Shown: positions 1-10,100, counted from the stretch's first letter. The stretch: 64,000 bases of DNA from Paludibacteraceae bacterium (GCA_905233415.1 CAJOEX010000005.1:186001-250000), one strand, 5' to 3'. Notes: a model not told the origin generated them from the sequence alone. Made by a program: numbers and translations.

Positions 1-1564
1 GATTCAAACCGGTATAAAACATCGTTGTTGAAAGTGTCATGGGCGTCGGCGTGAAATCCTGCACCTGCTCGGGATGATAGTGCATTCGCTTGGTTTCCTG
101 TGCCAATTGCGCCATGTCCTTATCCGTGCAGCCCGGGTGCGATGATATAAAATAAGGAATAATCTGCTGGCGGGTACCGTTCTGCTCGTTGACCTTCAAG
201 AAAAAATCGCGGAAGCGGAGATAGTCCTGCCAATCGGGTTTGCGCATGAGTTTCAAGACATTGGAAGACATATGCTCAGGAGCCACTTTGAGACGGCCAG
301 AGACATGATATGTCAGGAGTTCGCGGCCATATTCTTCAGACATCAAATCGTAACGTATGCCGGAACCAACATAGGCGTGGCGGACATAGGGCAAAGCACG
401 GACTGAACGGTAGATATCCAACAAAGGTCCAAAGTCACGGTTAAGATTCTTGCAGATATTCGGCTGCAGGCATGAAGGACGGGCACACTGTTCACAAAGC
501 GACATGTCCTTGCCGTGCATACGGTACATATTGGCACTCGGTCCGCCCAAATCGGAAATAACACCATGCCAATCCGAGAGTTTGGAGAGTTTGTCGATTT
601 GGCGAAGGATTGAGGCTTTGGAGCGCGAGGTGATTTGTTTGCCCTGGTGCGCAGAAATCGTACAGAACGAACAACCACCAAAACAGCCGCGATGCAAGCA
701 AACAGAGAACTTAATCATGTCGTATGCGGGGATTCGCTTGCCACGATATTTCGGATGAGGTGCGAATTGGAAAGGAAGGTCGTAAACGGCGTCAAGTTCT
801 TCGGTTGTCTGCGGCGGATACGGCGGATTGACAACCACATTGTCCTGAACGATGGTGTGCGTGTGAATCTTGTTGGATTCAATCTCGATGAGACGAAAAT
901 CCTCCGCGTGAGCCCGTTTGTCACGGAGTTCTTCTTTGAAGGAGTGTAAGCGTACGGCATCCGGGGCATCGGTTGTGCCGATGAAAGCGGTTTGCGGAAT
1001 ATCGTGACGAATTCCACGTCTCGCCAACTCAAGCATCGCCCGTTCGCCCATTCCATAAGTAAGGATATCCGCTTTGGAATCCACCAAAATAGACGGCATA
1101 AGTTTGTCCTGCCAATAGTCGTAGTGCGCCAAGCGACGCATGGAAGCCTCTATGCCGCCAATAACAATCGGAACGTCCGGAAAATGCTGTTTGAGGATTT
1201 GGCAGTAAGTGATGGTGCAATAGTCTGGACGCGCTCCCGCCCTACCCTCCGGCGTGTAGGCATCATCGGAACGGCGACGACGGGCAGCCGTATAATGGTT
1301 AACCATCGAATCCATCGAGCCTGCAGAAACAGCAAAATAAAGCCTCGGTCTGCCGAGTTTGGTAAAATCACGATGGTCGCCACGCCAATCCGGTTGAGGG
1401 ACAAGCGCCACACGGTATCCAGCAGCCTCCAAAACACGACACAAAACAGCAGCCCCAAATTGCGGATGGTCCACGTAGGCATCCCCCGAAAAGAAAATGA
1501 TGTCCAACTCGTCCCAACCGCGAAGTTCCACTTCCTTGCGGGTGGTGGGAATATATTTAGTCAG
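1..1564 (-). CDS. ygiQ: YgiQ family radical SAM protein (UPF0313), 3' end cut by window
   Basis: About 521 codons are visible and the C-terminus lies beyond base 1. The frame is open throughout. The protein carries the YgiQ N-terminal block (RKEVELRGWDELD, then FFSGDAYVDHP), a SPGDVPIVIGG-like region read as PDVPIVIGGIEASMRR, and a radical SAM cluster near residues 289-301 (CLHRGCFGGCSFC), whose CxxxCxxC binds the [4Fe-4S] cluster and SAM. The family's reaction is not established. It follows dnaX by about 35 nt on the same strand. The 5' end is odd: an in-frame TAA lies at 1583-1585 and there is no ATG, GTG or TTG between it and the conserved RKEVELRGW. I placed the start at a CTG (1562-1564), directly beside a 7-bp tandem array. 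The family call is firm and the start is uncertain. Confidence 0.9.
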   Translation of the reverse strand, partial: MTKYIPTTRKEVELRGWDELDIIFFSGDAYVDHPQFGAAVLCRVLEAAGYRVALVPQPDWRGDHRDFTKLGRPRLYFAVSAGSMDSMVNHYTAARRRRSDDAYTPEGRAGARPDYCTITYCQILKQHFPDVPIVIGGIEASMRRLAHYDYWQDKLMPSILVDSKADILTYGMGERAMLELARRGIRHDIPQTAFIGTTDAPDAVRLHSFKEELRDKRAHAEDFRLIEIESNKIHTHTIVQDNVVVNPPYPPQTTEELDAVYDLPFQFAPHPKYRGKRIPAYDMIKFSVCLHRGCFGGCSFCTISAHQGKQITSRSKASILRQIDKLSKLSDWHGVISDLGGPSANMYRMHGKDMSLCEQCARPSCLQPNICKNLNRDFGPLLDIYRSVRALPYVRHAYVGSGIRYDLMSEEYGRELLTYHVSGRLKVAPEHMSSNVLKLMRKPDWQDYLRFRDFFLKVNEQNGTRQQIIPYFISSHPGCTDKDMAQLAQETKRMHYHPEQVQDFTPTPMTLSTTMFYTGLN

Positions 1565-1591
1565 GTCGTTGGTCGTTGGTCGTTAGTCGTT
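1564..1591. repeat. 7-bp tandem array (GGTCGTT x4) at the 5' end of ygiQ
   Basis: Four consecutive heptamers, three GGTCGTT and one AGTCGTT, occupy the space between the dnaX stop and the first conserved codons of ygiQ. The array covers the place where a normal start codon would be expected. It is one of many short tandem arrays in this window. Confidence 0.85.
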
Positions 1592-1599
1592 TGATGTTA

Positions 1600-3297
1600 C
1601 TACTCTAATTGCAGGCTTAAGGCGGATTTGAGATTTGCGAGTTCTGCATTCAACCCCACAAGGACTTTGTACTTTTCTTCGGCAGTATAAGCACGATGAG
1701 ATGTATCAAACTCCGCCACTTTGAGCGTGAGTTGCAACTTGCTGTTGTGCAAGACCTTACGAATGTGATCCATCGCTTTTTTACCATGCTTTTTGAACTC
1801 GTTTTGCTGCCACGGGTTAGCAAGCATAAGTTCACAATGTTCCGCATCAATGAGTTGCGGGCGATGTTCACTCAATACAGCCAAGAGACGCGGTTCTCCT
1901 ACGAAGATGCTTTTGAGACCAGCCCACGCGTCATATAGCTGGTCAAGCGTAAAAGGGCGATTTTCCTCCGATGAAGTCGAAACCGCTTCGGTGTCCGGAG
2001 CAGAAACAGCCGGTTGTTTGGCTGCCTGCGCCGCCGGATTTATTGACGGGATATTCGGGATTATCGGGATATTCGGCATTTGCGGCATAGCCTGCGGAGT
2101 TGGCGCCTTAAGACCAGGTTGCGGAGTTTGAGGTGTTTGCACCTTTGGCGATGTTTGAGGAGCTTGGGGTGTTTGTGCTTTTGGCGCAGGTTGTTGCACC
2201 GGCGCAGCGGTCAGTTGCGAGAGTTTGACAAGGCACAATTCAACTGTCAAACGCTTGTTGCGAGACGTCCGATAATTGATGTCACATGTGTTGATAATAT
2301 CCAATGCACGGAACAGCCATAAGGCATCACAATGAGCTGCTTGCTCGGCGTAATGCTTGCGAATGGTGTCGGACGTTTCCAAAAGCTGTATAGTCGCAGC
2401 ATCTTTAGCAACCAGGACATCACGAAGATGCTGTGCAAATCCGGTAATGAAATGCCCTGCATCAAAACCTCGTCCAAGCACCTCATTAAGGATAAGCAAG
2501 GCTTGTGAGACATCGGATTGCAAGAGGGTATCCACCAAACGGAAGTAATAATCTGAATCCAAGACATTGAGTACATCCCGAGCCTGTTCGTATTTGATTT
2601 CATTGCCGCAGAAAGCGACAAGTTGGTCAAATATTGAGAGCGCATCACGCAAACCGCCGTCCGCTTTCTGGGCTACAATATTGAGTGCCTCCTCGGAAAC
2701 GGTTATTCCTTCCTGACGGGCGATGTATTGCAAGTGAGCAATAATGTCCGCCACCGTTATCCGGGAGAAATCATAAACCTGACAACGCGACAGAATAGTC
2801 GGAAGAACCTTGTGCTTTTCGGTTGTGGCAAGAATAAAAATTGCATACGAAGGCGGCTCTTCCAGCGTTTTGAGTAGGGCGTTAAACGCTCCTGCGGAAA
2901 GCATGTGCACCTCATCGATTATATATACGCTGTACTTGCCGATTTGCGGAGGGATACGGACTTCCTGAATGAGCGTGCGAATATCCTCAACCGAGTTATT
3001 GGAAGCAGCATCCAATTCGTGAATATTGAACGAACGCTGTTCGTTGAAAGCGAGGCAGGACTCACACTCGTTGCAAGCGTCATGTTCCGCAGTAGGATTA
3101 AGACAGTTGATTGTCTTTGCGAAAATGCGCGCACAAGTCGTTTTACCTACTCCACGCGGTCCGCAAAACAGGTACGCATGTGCCAAATGGTTTTGCCGAA
3201 TGGCATTGCGCAGCGTATCTGTAAGCGCACGCTGCCCGACTACCGATTCAAAGGTAGTGGGGCGATATTTCCGAGCGGAAACTATATATTGCTCCAT
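1600..3297 (-). CDS. dnaX: DNA polymerase III subunit gamma/tau
   Basis: A 565-residue clamp-loader ATPase. Walker A GPRGVGKT is at residues 46-53, the zinc-binding cysteines are at about 65-81 (CLNPTAEHDACNECESC), Walker B VYIIDEVH is at about 124-131, and sensor/arginine-finger motifs ATTE and SRC are at about 157-172. The clamp loader places the sliding clamp on primed DNA. After the collar domain comes a Pro/Gln/Lys-rich linker (about 366-432) made of repeated PQTP/KAQTP and NIP-type units, then a tau-like C-terminal domain. It starts 8 nt after the dnaA stop, so the two are very probably cotranscribed. I saw no A-rich slippery site that would produce gamma by frameshifting. The ATG at 3297 gives the conserved N-terminus VSARKYRPTTF. 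Confidence 0.96.
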   Translation of the reverse strand: MEQYIVSARKYRPTTFESVVGQRALTDTLRNAIRQNHLAHAYLFCGPRGVGKTTCARIFAKTINCLNPTAEHDACNECESCLAFNEQRSFNIHELDAASNNSVEDIRTLIQEVRIPPQIGKYSVYIIDEVHMLSAGAFNALLKTLEEPPSYAIFILATTEKHKVLPTILSRCQVYDFSRITVADIIAHLQYIARQEGITVSEEALNIVAQKADGGLRDALSIFDQLVAFCGNEIKYEQARDVLNVLDSDYYFRLVDTLLQSDVSQALLILNEVLGRGFDAGHFITGFAQHLRDVLVAKDAATIQLLETSDTIRKHYAEQAAHCDALWLFRALDIINTCDINYRTSRNKRLTVELCLVKLSQLTAAPVQQPAPKAQTPQAPQTSPKVQTPQTPQPGLKAPTPQAMPQMPNIPIIPNIPSINPAAQAAKQPAVSAPDTEAVSTSSEENRPFTLDQLYDAWAGLKSIFVGEPRLLAVLSEHRPQLIDAEHCELMLANPWQQNEFKKHGKKAMDHIRKVLHNSKLQLTLKVAEFDTSHRAYTAEEKYKVLVGLNAELANLKSALSLQLE

Positions 3298-3305
3298 AGT
3301 ATATA

Positions 3306-4673
3306 TTAGCGCCTTAAGGCGGCTTTTATTTGCGAAACACGATGACGCAATACCGGATCTATCTCCAGTTGATCGTGCATAAGTTTGAGGGAGTGCAAAA
3401 CAGTTGCATGTGTGCGTCCACCGATAGCAGTACCAATTTCGGACAATGAAAAATCGGTCAATTCCTTTGCCAGAAACATTACTGCGTGCCGGGCAAGCAT
3501 AACCTCTTTGGAGCGCCCCGTTGAATAGACTGCCTGTTCGGGAACACTAAAGTGCGCAGCAACCGTGCTGACAATATCCTCCATTGCGACATTCATCGGC
3601 CGGATTTCTACGAGACGCCCTACAACCTGCTCCGCCAACTTCATGTCTATATCATGATCCGTCAGGGTCGAATATGCCATCAAAGATGCCAAGACACCTT
3701 CAAGGTCACGAATAGAATCACGGACATTATTGGCAATAAAGTCAATTATATCCTCGCTAAGCGTTATTCCGTCACGGTGAAGTTTGTAAGTCAAAATATC
3801 CTTCCGTAATTGGAAGTCAGGGCGGGTGATTTCCGCTGCAAGTCCCCATTTGAAGCGTGTAAGGAGACGTTCCTCAATATCTTTAAGCTGTAAGGGCGAA
3901 CGGTCTGAAGTTAAGATAAGTTGCTTATGAGACTGCTGTAAGTAGTTGAAAATATGGAAGAACGTATCCTGAGTACCCTTGGAAGTAAAGTATTGGATAT
4001 CATCAACGATTAGCACATCCACTTGCTGGTAAAAATTCAAGAAATCGGGTACACGGTTTTCCTGCGTTGCCGCCATATACTGCAATTTGAACGTATTGGC
4101 AGAAACATACAGCACTTTCTTCGACGGGTCAGTTTGAACAACCATGTTACCGATAGCATTGGCGAGGTGTGTTTTGCCTACTCCGCTACCACCATATATA
4201 AATAAGGGATTAAACGCCGTATATCCAGGCTTCTTGGCAACTGTCTGGCCGGCAACACGCGCCAGTTTGTTCGGTTCACCGGAAATAAAGTTTTCAAAAG
4301 TATATGAGGTATTCAACTGCGTGTCAAAAGCCTCCGTCATCCCAGAATTAACCACCGTAGTCGCCACCGGAGATGAAGTATGACTGCCAACAGAAGGCAT
4401 CGTTGACGCAGCACCGGATACAGAGTCAATAAGCACTCGATATTCCAAACAGGTTTGCTGCCCAAACACACGTCTGATTGTCGGCGAAAGAATTGGTATA
4501 TAATTTTCTTCAATATATTCAGCGATGAATTGCGACTTTACTTGCAGAACCAACACATTATTCTCATAACTGAGAGGTACAATGGGAGCGAACCATGTCT
4601 GGTAGGCACTCGCTGTCAAATTATCCTTGAGGATGCTCTGACACTCTTTCCATTTTTGAGTTAGTTCTGTCAT
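3306..4673 (-). CDS. dnaA: Chromosomal replication initiator protein DnaA
   Basis: The 455-residue initiator has all four domains. Domain I is at about 1-80 (TQKWKECQSIL...AYQTWFAPIVPL). A short variable linker follows. The AAA+ domain has Walker A GGSGVGKT near 163-170 and Walker B LIVDDIQY. The C-terminal DNA-binding domain ends in the signature GGRTHATVLHSLK. DnaA melts the origin and controls its own operon. A good promoter lies 20 nt upstream of the start. No consensus DnaA box (TTATCCACA) is visible upstream, so neither autoregulation nor an adjacent oriC can be shown here; three copies of an unrelated 13-bp repeat do occur there. It heads dnaA-dnaX-ygiQ. Confidence 0.97.
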   Translation of the reverse strand: MTELTQKWKECQSILKDNLTASAYQTWFAPIVPLSYENNVLVLQVKSQFIAEYIEENYIPILSPTIRRVFGQQTCLEYRVLIDSVSGAASTMPSVGSHTSSPVATTVVNSGMTEAFDTQLNTSYTFENFISGEPNKLARVAGQTVAKKPGYTAFNPLFIYGGSGVGKTHLANAIGNMVVQTDPSKKVLYVSANTFKLQYMAATQENRVPDFLNFYQQVDVLIVDDIQYFTSKGTQDTFFHIFNYLQQSHKQLILTSDRSPLQLKDIEERLLTRFKWGLAAEITRPDFQLRKDILTYKLHRDGITLSEDIIDFIANNVRDSIRDLEGVLASLMAYSTLTDHDIDMKLAEQVVGRLVEIRPMNVAMEDIVSTVAAHFSVPEQAVYSTGRSKEVMLARHAVMFLAKELTDFSLSEIGTAIGGRTHATVLHSLKLMHDQLEIDPVLRHRVSQIKAALRR

Positions 4674-4692
4674 TTTTTGTCGAAATCGGGTG

Positions 4693-4723
4693 CAAAGGTA
4701 CTGCTTTTTTTTGACATGCCAAA
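4693..4723 (-). promoter_or_regulatory. dnaA promoter
   Basis: Read on the minus strand, TTTG (4720-4723) is followed by 19 nt and then TACCTTTG (4693-4700), matching the Bacteroidetes TTTG / TAnnTTTG promoter. The predicted start of transcription near 4687 leaves a leader of about 14 nt before the dnaA ATG. Confidence 0.75.
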
Positions 4724-4770
4724 ATTTTTGAAAATACGTCTTTTTTGAACTTCTTCAATTTTTCCGAAAT

Positions 4771-4840
4771 ATCAATGAGTTACGATTTTGCACCTGATAA
4801 TCAATGAGTTACACGTTTTACAAAAATGCAACTCACTGAT
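4771..4840. repeat. Three 13-bp repeats upstream of dnaA
   Basis: ATCAATGAGTTAC occurs at 4771-4783 and again, identical, at 4800-4812. A third copy with two changes lies inverted at 4828-4840 (reverse complement ATCAGTGAGTTGC). The copies are spaced 28-29 bp apart, close to an integral number of helical turns, as binding sites for a protein on one DNA face would be. Their function is unknown. Confidence 0.65.
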
Positions 4841-4975
4841 TTATAGGGAGTACCTATTTAATGCTACTTTTTCAAAAATCGCCCAAAAATCCACGAAGAA
4901 TTGGGGGGAGACAAAGAAAATGTTTTTTTTTGCTTATTTAGAAAAAATCAAAATAAGTACCAGCAAGTACCAATA

Positions 4976-5902
4976 CTATTTTTTAATTTTTTTCTTATCA
5001 CTTTTATCTTTTCCACCAAAAAGCGAGAAGTGAACATATCGTCTCGGATTGGCTTTAAGATCCACCAGAAGAGAATCGGCAGACTGCACCGTTGTATTGA
5101 TATTGGCGTAAAGTGATTTGTCATAAATCAACTGTCCAAGTGTTCCCTCTTGCGCGCGCACGTCCGCGAACAATATAATGATATTATCAATAGCGGTATC
5201 AACACGTGCTACCGTTTCAGCAAGATTCGCCTTACGGATGTCAGCAACGACTACAGAAGCATTTGCAATGGTGGTATCAAGGTTGTCAACAATAGCAGGC
5301 ACCCTGTCGTTCATCAATTGTTTGAGCGTGTGTGAAGTCGATGCCAATTCGCCGGAAACATAATCAATACGCTGCAGGGCACTATGCAGATGCCCGCCCT
5401 CCAGTTGGCTATTAGCGTTCTCAATAAGCTCTTTCGCAGCCAAAATGGTGCTGTCAAGGTCCTCCAAGAGTCCTGCCTGCAAGTTATCCATCAATCCGGG
5501 AACCACCTGTGTGGGAAGCATATCACCTGAATCATGCCATGCTGTAGCTGCAGTCGGAACAGTCAATTGAATCGCACCGCCCCCCAACAAGCCATCGGCA
5601 ATCAAGTCCATAGTTGTCCCAATCGGAACATTAATGTCTTTATTCACGGATATTTTGACCATAAATGCGCTGTCGGCAGTAAAATCATAGTGAATATAAT
5701 CAACCTGCCCGACTTTGTAGCCACGGATATACACCGGCGCCTGTTCCGTTAGCCCATTCACAGCAGCAAAAACGCCGTAATAGGTATGTACCGGCGAAAA
5801 AATGTTTACCCCTTTGAGGAAGTTAAATCCGAAGTATAGCAAACCCAAACAGACAACTGCCACGATACCGACTTTTATTTCTCGTAAATGTTTGATTTTC
5901 AT
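4976..5902 (-). CDS. MlaD/MCE family protein (lipid transport substrate-binding subunit)
   Basis: A 308-residue protein with a short basic N-terminus, one membrane anchor (about residues 11-29, VGIVAVVCLGLLYFGFNFL) and an MCE domain at about 38-115 (YYGVFAAVNGL, PVYIRGYKVGQV, DGLLGGGAIQL). A long helical region follows, and the C-terminus is lysine-rich. MCE proteins of the MlaD type bind lipids in the periplasm and work with an MlaE permease and MlaF ATPase; neither is in this window. The gene starts 4 nt after the amidase stop and is very probably cotranscribed with it, an arrangement that links it to envelope maintenance. The family is clear; the lipid and direction of transport are not. 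Confidence 0.85.
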   Translation of the reverse strand: MKIKHLREIKVGIVAVVCLGLLYFGFNFLKGVNIFSPVHTYYGVFAAVNGLTEQAPVYIRGYKVGQVDYIHYDFTADSAFMVKISVNKDINVPIGTTMDLIADGLLGGGAIQLTVPTAATAWHDSGDMLPTQVVPGLMDNLQAGLLEDLDSTILAAKELIENANSQLEGGHLHSALQRIDYVSGELASTSHTLKQLMNDRVPAIVDNLDTTIANASVVVADIRKANLAETVARVDTAIDNIIILFADVRAQEGTLGQLIYDKSLYANINTTVQSADSLLVDLKANPRRYVHFSLFGGKDKSDKKKIKK

Positions 5903-5906
5903 ATGT

Positions 5907-7022
5907 TTACAATTTAATTACAAAGCATCCTGGAAACTTCTTTTGCAACTCCTGTGACAAACGAAACGCCTCTTCGCGGTCAGCCGTTGCACCGTAGTAG
6001 TATTTATACCACTCGCCAATTTTTATATATTTGCAGCCAACCAACCCATTGAAACGCGAATCATTCTCCGCCAATTTCTCATGTGTGGCGAAAATTTGCA
6101 CAGCAAACAGCGTTTGAACTGTGGTAGCAGGCGGAGTCGTTTGTGTTGTTGCCACCGGCTGTGTTACTTGAGGCGTCTCCACTTGTTCCGAAATTACCGG
6201 TTTTTCCTCCGGAACAAAAACGGAAGTAGTATCGACTTTCAATGTGCCGGTTTTACGATAGAATGAGGCAAAGGCATCACAGATAGCTTTCGCGATTTGA
6301 TTTTGTCCGCTGTCGGAAATAAGGAATTTTTCCTCTTCCGGATTTGATATAAAGCCCATTTCAACAAGCACACTTGGACAAGCAGACTTGAGCAACACCC
6401 AAAATGCCGCTTGCCGCACACCACGATCACCACGTTTGAGCGTATTCGCAAAATATTGCTGCAGATATGTCGCATAGTTGAGACTTTGATCCAAATACTG
6501 GTTCTGCATCAACTCAAACATAATATATGAATCAATCGAATTAGGGTCGAAGCCGTGATATGCCGTTTGATAGTCCGCCTCCAACTTAATCACCGCATTT
6601 TCGCGCATCGCTACATCAAGATTTTTGTCCAATCTATCCGTACCGAGAACAAATGTCTCTGCACCTTTGGCAGCTGCGACAGGCGAAGAGTTGGTATGTA
6701 CACAGATAAACAGATTAGCATTATTCTTATTCACAAAATCTGCACGTTTCTGCAGGGGAATAAAGACATCCGTTTCGCGGGTATATAGCACTTGCACCTC
6801 CGGATAAGCGGCTTTGATAAGTTTGCCCGCCAAAAGAGACACCGCAAGATTAAGATCTTTCTCCTGTGCTTTGGCACCGATAGCACCCGGATCCGTACCT
6901 CCATGACCGGCATCGATAACCACAACAAAAGGACGCTCATTATTCTGCTGAACAGGATTTGCCTGTATTAAGTTGCAAAATCCTGCCAATAAAAAAAACA
7001 TTATTATCGTCCACTCTCGCAT
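5907..7022 (-). CDS. N-acetylmuramoyl-L-alanine amidase with C-terminal SPOR-like domain
   Basis: A secreted amidase_3 enzyme that cleaves the bond between muramic acid and the stem peptide. I chose the ATG at 7022 (MREWTIIMFFLLAGF) rather than the upstream codon at 7043, because the promoter at 7041-7048 puts the transcript start near 7035; the protein is then 371 residues with a clean signal peptide. Zinc and catalytic motifs are present: VIDAGHGGTDPGA, the ICVHTNSS block and LVEMGFISNPEE. The last 65 or so residues (FAVQIFATHEKL...FPGCFVIKL) look like a SPOR domain, which would bind septal peptidoglycan. Leads an operon with the MlaD-type gene. Confidence 0.9.
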   Translation of the reverse strand: MREWTIIMFFLLAGFCNLIQANPVQQNNERPFVVVIDAGHGGTDPGAIGAKAQEKDLNLAVSLLAGKLIKAAYPEVQVLYTRETDVFIPLQKRADFVNKNNANLFICVHTNSSPVAAAKGAETFVLGTDRLDKNLDVAMRENAVIKLEADYQTAYHGFDPNSIDSYIMFELMQNQYLDQSLNYATYLQQYFANTLKRGDRGVRQAAFWVLLKSACPSVLVEMGFISNPEEEKFLISDSGQNQIAKAICDAFASFYRKTGTLKVDTTSVFVPEEKPVISEQVETPQVTQPVATTQTTPPATTVQTLFAVQIFATHEKLAENDSRFNGLVGCKYIKIGEWYKYYYGATADREEAFRLSQELQKKFPGCFVIKL

Positions 7023-7040
7023 AAATTCCAAATTTCGCCG

Positions 7041-7072
7041 CAAAATTACAAAAAAGTTTGCATATATGCAAA
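7041..7072 (-). promoter_or_regulatory. Amidase promoter containing a 16-bp palindrome
   Basis: On the minus strand TTTG (7069-7072), a 20-nt spacer and TAATTTTG (7041-7048) form a Bacteroidetes promoter. The -33 element lies inside a perfect 16-bp palindrome, TTTGCATATATGCAAA, at 7057-7072. This could be a repressor site or a chance result of AT-rich sequence. Confidence 0.65.
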
Positions 7073-7110
7073 TAAAAGGATTTTTTTCCAGAAAAAATCT
7101 AATAAAAATC

Positions 7111-7141
7111 TTGCAGATGTCGTTTTTTTGTAGTACCTTTG
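7111..7141 (+). promoter_or_regulatory. dnaE promoter
   Basis: TTGC at 7111-7114, a 19-nt spacer and TACCTTTG at 7134-7141 match the Bacteroidetes promoter, with a weak -33 element. Transcription would start near 7148, giving a leader of about 12 nt before dnaE. Confidence 0.7.
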
Positions 7142-7159
7142 CCGTAAATTTGGAACAAT

Positions 7160-10100
7160 ATGGGTTTTACACATTTACACGTTCACTCGCAATACTCGGT
7201 ATTAGACGGCATGTCCAAGGTTACAGACCTTGTGGACAAGTGCCTTCGGACAGGAATGCCTGCCATCGCACTCACTGACCATGGAAACATGTACGGTATC
7301 AAGGAGTTTCTTGACTACTGCAAAAGTGTCAACAAGAAATTGCAGGAAAAGTCTGAGGAAGCAGGCAAAGAGTTTGTACCCTTCAAACCTATTGTAGGTT
7401 GTGAGGCTTACTGCGCCCGTCGCGGTCGGCACAGCAAACTAAACGACGAAGCATACACAGGAGAAGGACGCAAGTACGTTATCGACCGTTCGGGCTGGCA
7501 TCTCATATTACTGGCAAAAAACATGCAGGGGTACCGCAATCTATGCAAGATTGTAAGTCTCGGTTTCATGGAAGACGCATTCAACTACACACCGCGTATT
7601 GACAAGGAACTTCTGGAACAATACCGCGAAGGTATCATCTGTTCGTCCGCCTGTCTTGGTGGCGAATTGCCACAAAAAATTATGTCTGCACTGGCAAACG
7701 GTGCAACAATAGAGAACGGAGGATTCAAAGAAGCGGAAGACACGGTACAATGGTTCAAGAACCTGTTTGGAGACGACTATTACATAGAATTACAACGCCA
7801 TCAAACCACTAAACCCGGCGGAGACCAAATGGTATATCAGCGGCAGATGCAAGTCAACCCTGTCTTAATTGCATTAGCACGCAAATACGGTGTCAAACTG
7901 ATTGCGACGAATGATGCCCATTTTGTTGAAGAAGAGCACGCCGAAGCACATGACCGACTTATCTGCCTAAGCACCAACCACTTTGTGGATGATATTGACA
8001 GAATGCACTACACCAAACAGGAGTGGTTGAAAACGCCAGAAGAGATGGCGAAAATATTCAGCGACATTCCTGAAGCACTTGAAAACACCCAAGAGATTGT
8101 AGATAAAGTTGAAATATACGATATTGACCACGGTCCAATTATGCCACTCTTCCCTATCCCAACAGCGTTCGGAACAGAAGAAGACTATCGCCGCAAATAC
8201 AGCGAAGATGACCTGTGGCAGGAATTTATGAATGACGAACACGGCGCCAATCCGTTAAGCGATAAAGATGCTCAAAAACGTTTTAAAAACCTTGGCGGCT
8301 ACGACCGTATGTACCGCATCAAACTGGAAGCAGATTATCTGACACACCTGACTTGGGAAGGTGCAAAAAATCGCTATCCGGAATTGTTGCCGTTCCTTGA
8401 AGATACAACACATCTGACATACAAGTATTGGGATACTGCCGAGTTAGACGACCACCAACGCGAGATTGTAAACAGGATATTGTTCGAACTGCATGTAATG
8501 AAAACAATGGGTTTTCCCGGCTATTTTCTTATCGTGATGGACTTTATCCGCGGCGCTCGTGAAGAATTAGGCGTTAGCGTAGGTCCCGGACGTGGCTCTG
8601 CTGCCGGTTCCGTCGTAGCGTACTGTCTGAAAATCACAGATTTGGACCCTCTACAATATGACCTGCTGTTTGAGCGTTTCCTTAATCCTGACCGTATTTC
8701 TCTCCCTGATATTGATACAGACTTTGACGACGCCGGACGCGGAAAAGTGCTGGAATGGGTCAGCAAGAAATATGGAGAAACACACGTCGCCCATATCATT
8801 ACCTACGGTGCCATGGCTGCGAAATCGGCAATTGCAGATGTAGGAAGGGTTCAACGTATGCCTCTGTCCAAAGTAAATGAAATAAAAGCACTTATCCCGG
8901 AACGAAGTTTCCCGGACAACATCAAGGACGAGAAAGGAAAATCGCCGAAAGTCAATCTCAAAAACTGCTATAAATACGTTGAGGAATTGCGTCAAATGGT
9001 CAATGGAGGCGAGCCGGAAGTACAGTCGATGCTGAATTATGCACAACAGCTGGAAGGTACCATCAGACAAGTCGGCATTCACGCATGCGGCGTCATTATC
9101 GGTGCAGATGACCTGACAAACTTCGCTCCGCTAAGCAGCGTTGAAGACAAAGACCTCGGCAAACGGGTGCTTGTTACAGAATATGACGGTCATGTAGTAG
9201 AAAGTGTCGGACTGATAAAGATGGACTTCCTCGGGCTGAAGACGCTGACCATCATCAAGGAGTGTATCAATAATGTCAAAAAAGCCCGCGGGATAGATAT
9301 TGATATTGACAAGATACCGATTGACGACCCAGAGACGTACAAACTATTCCAAGAAGGCCGTACAGTGGCAGTGTTCCAGTTTGAGTCACCCGGAATGCGG
9401 AAGTACATGAAAGAACTCAAACCGACAGTTATCGGCGACCTGATAGCGATGAACGCCCTCTACCGTCCGGGACCGATGCAATATATTCCTCAGTTCATCC
9501 GACGCAAACAAGGATTAGAACCGGTGACGTACGATATTCCAGTGATGGAGAAGTACCTCAAAGATACGTACGGCGTTACAGTATATCAGGAGCAGGTGAT
9601 GCTTTTGAGCCGGTTGCTTGCAAACTTTACCCGTGGCGAATCGGACAAACTGCGTAAGGCAATGGGTAAGAAGCAGATGGCAATTCTGCAAGAACTGAAA
9701 GGCAAGTTCATGGAAGGCGGCAAAGCCAACGGTCACGACCCAAAAGTACTTGAGAAGATTTGGACAGACTGGGAGGCGTTTGCATCCTATGCGTTCAACA
9801 AATCTCATGCGGCCTGCTACTCATGGGTGGCCTACCAAACAGCATACCTTAAAGCCCACTACCCTGCCGAATTTATGGCAGCCAACTTGACTGTTGTCAA
9901 AGATGATATCAAGGAAGTGACAAAGTTCATGGATGAATGTAAAGCCATGAAAATCAGTATCCTGGAGCCTGATGTCAATGAATCGGAACTGAACTTTACC
10001 GTCAACAAGAAAGGAGATATCCGATTCGGTTTAGGCGGTATCAAAGGTGTCGGAGAAGGAGCTGTTGACGCAATCGTTTCGGAACGGGAGAATAATGGCA

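Larger units (their letters stand above)
4674..4975. other. Intergenic region between dnaA and the MlaD-type gene (302 bp)
   Basis: This AT-rich gap holds the dnaA promoter (4693-4723) and three copies of a 13-bp repeat at 4771, 4800 and 4828. The remainder (4845-4975) contains homopolymer runs but no gene, DnaA box or convincing terminator. An origin cannot be excluded but is not shown. Confidence 0.6.

Noticed and set aside
1..1564. ygiQ as a frameshifted pseudogene
   Set aside because: The conserved blocks from residue 10 to the window edge are all in one frame; only the start codon is in doubt.
4674..4975. Replication origin next to dnaA
   Set aside because: No TTATCCACA-type DnaA boxes or clear unwinding element were found; only the 13-bp repeats remain as a hint.
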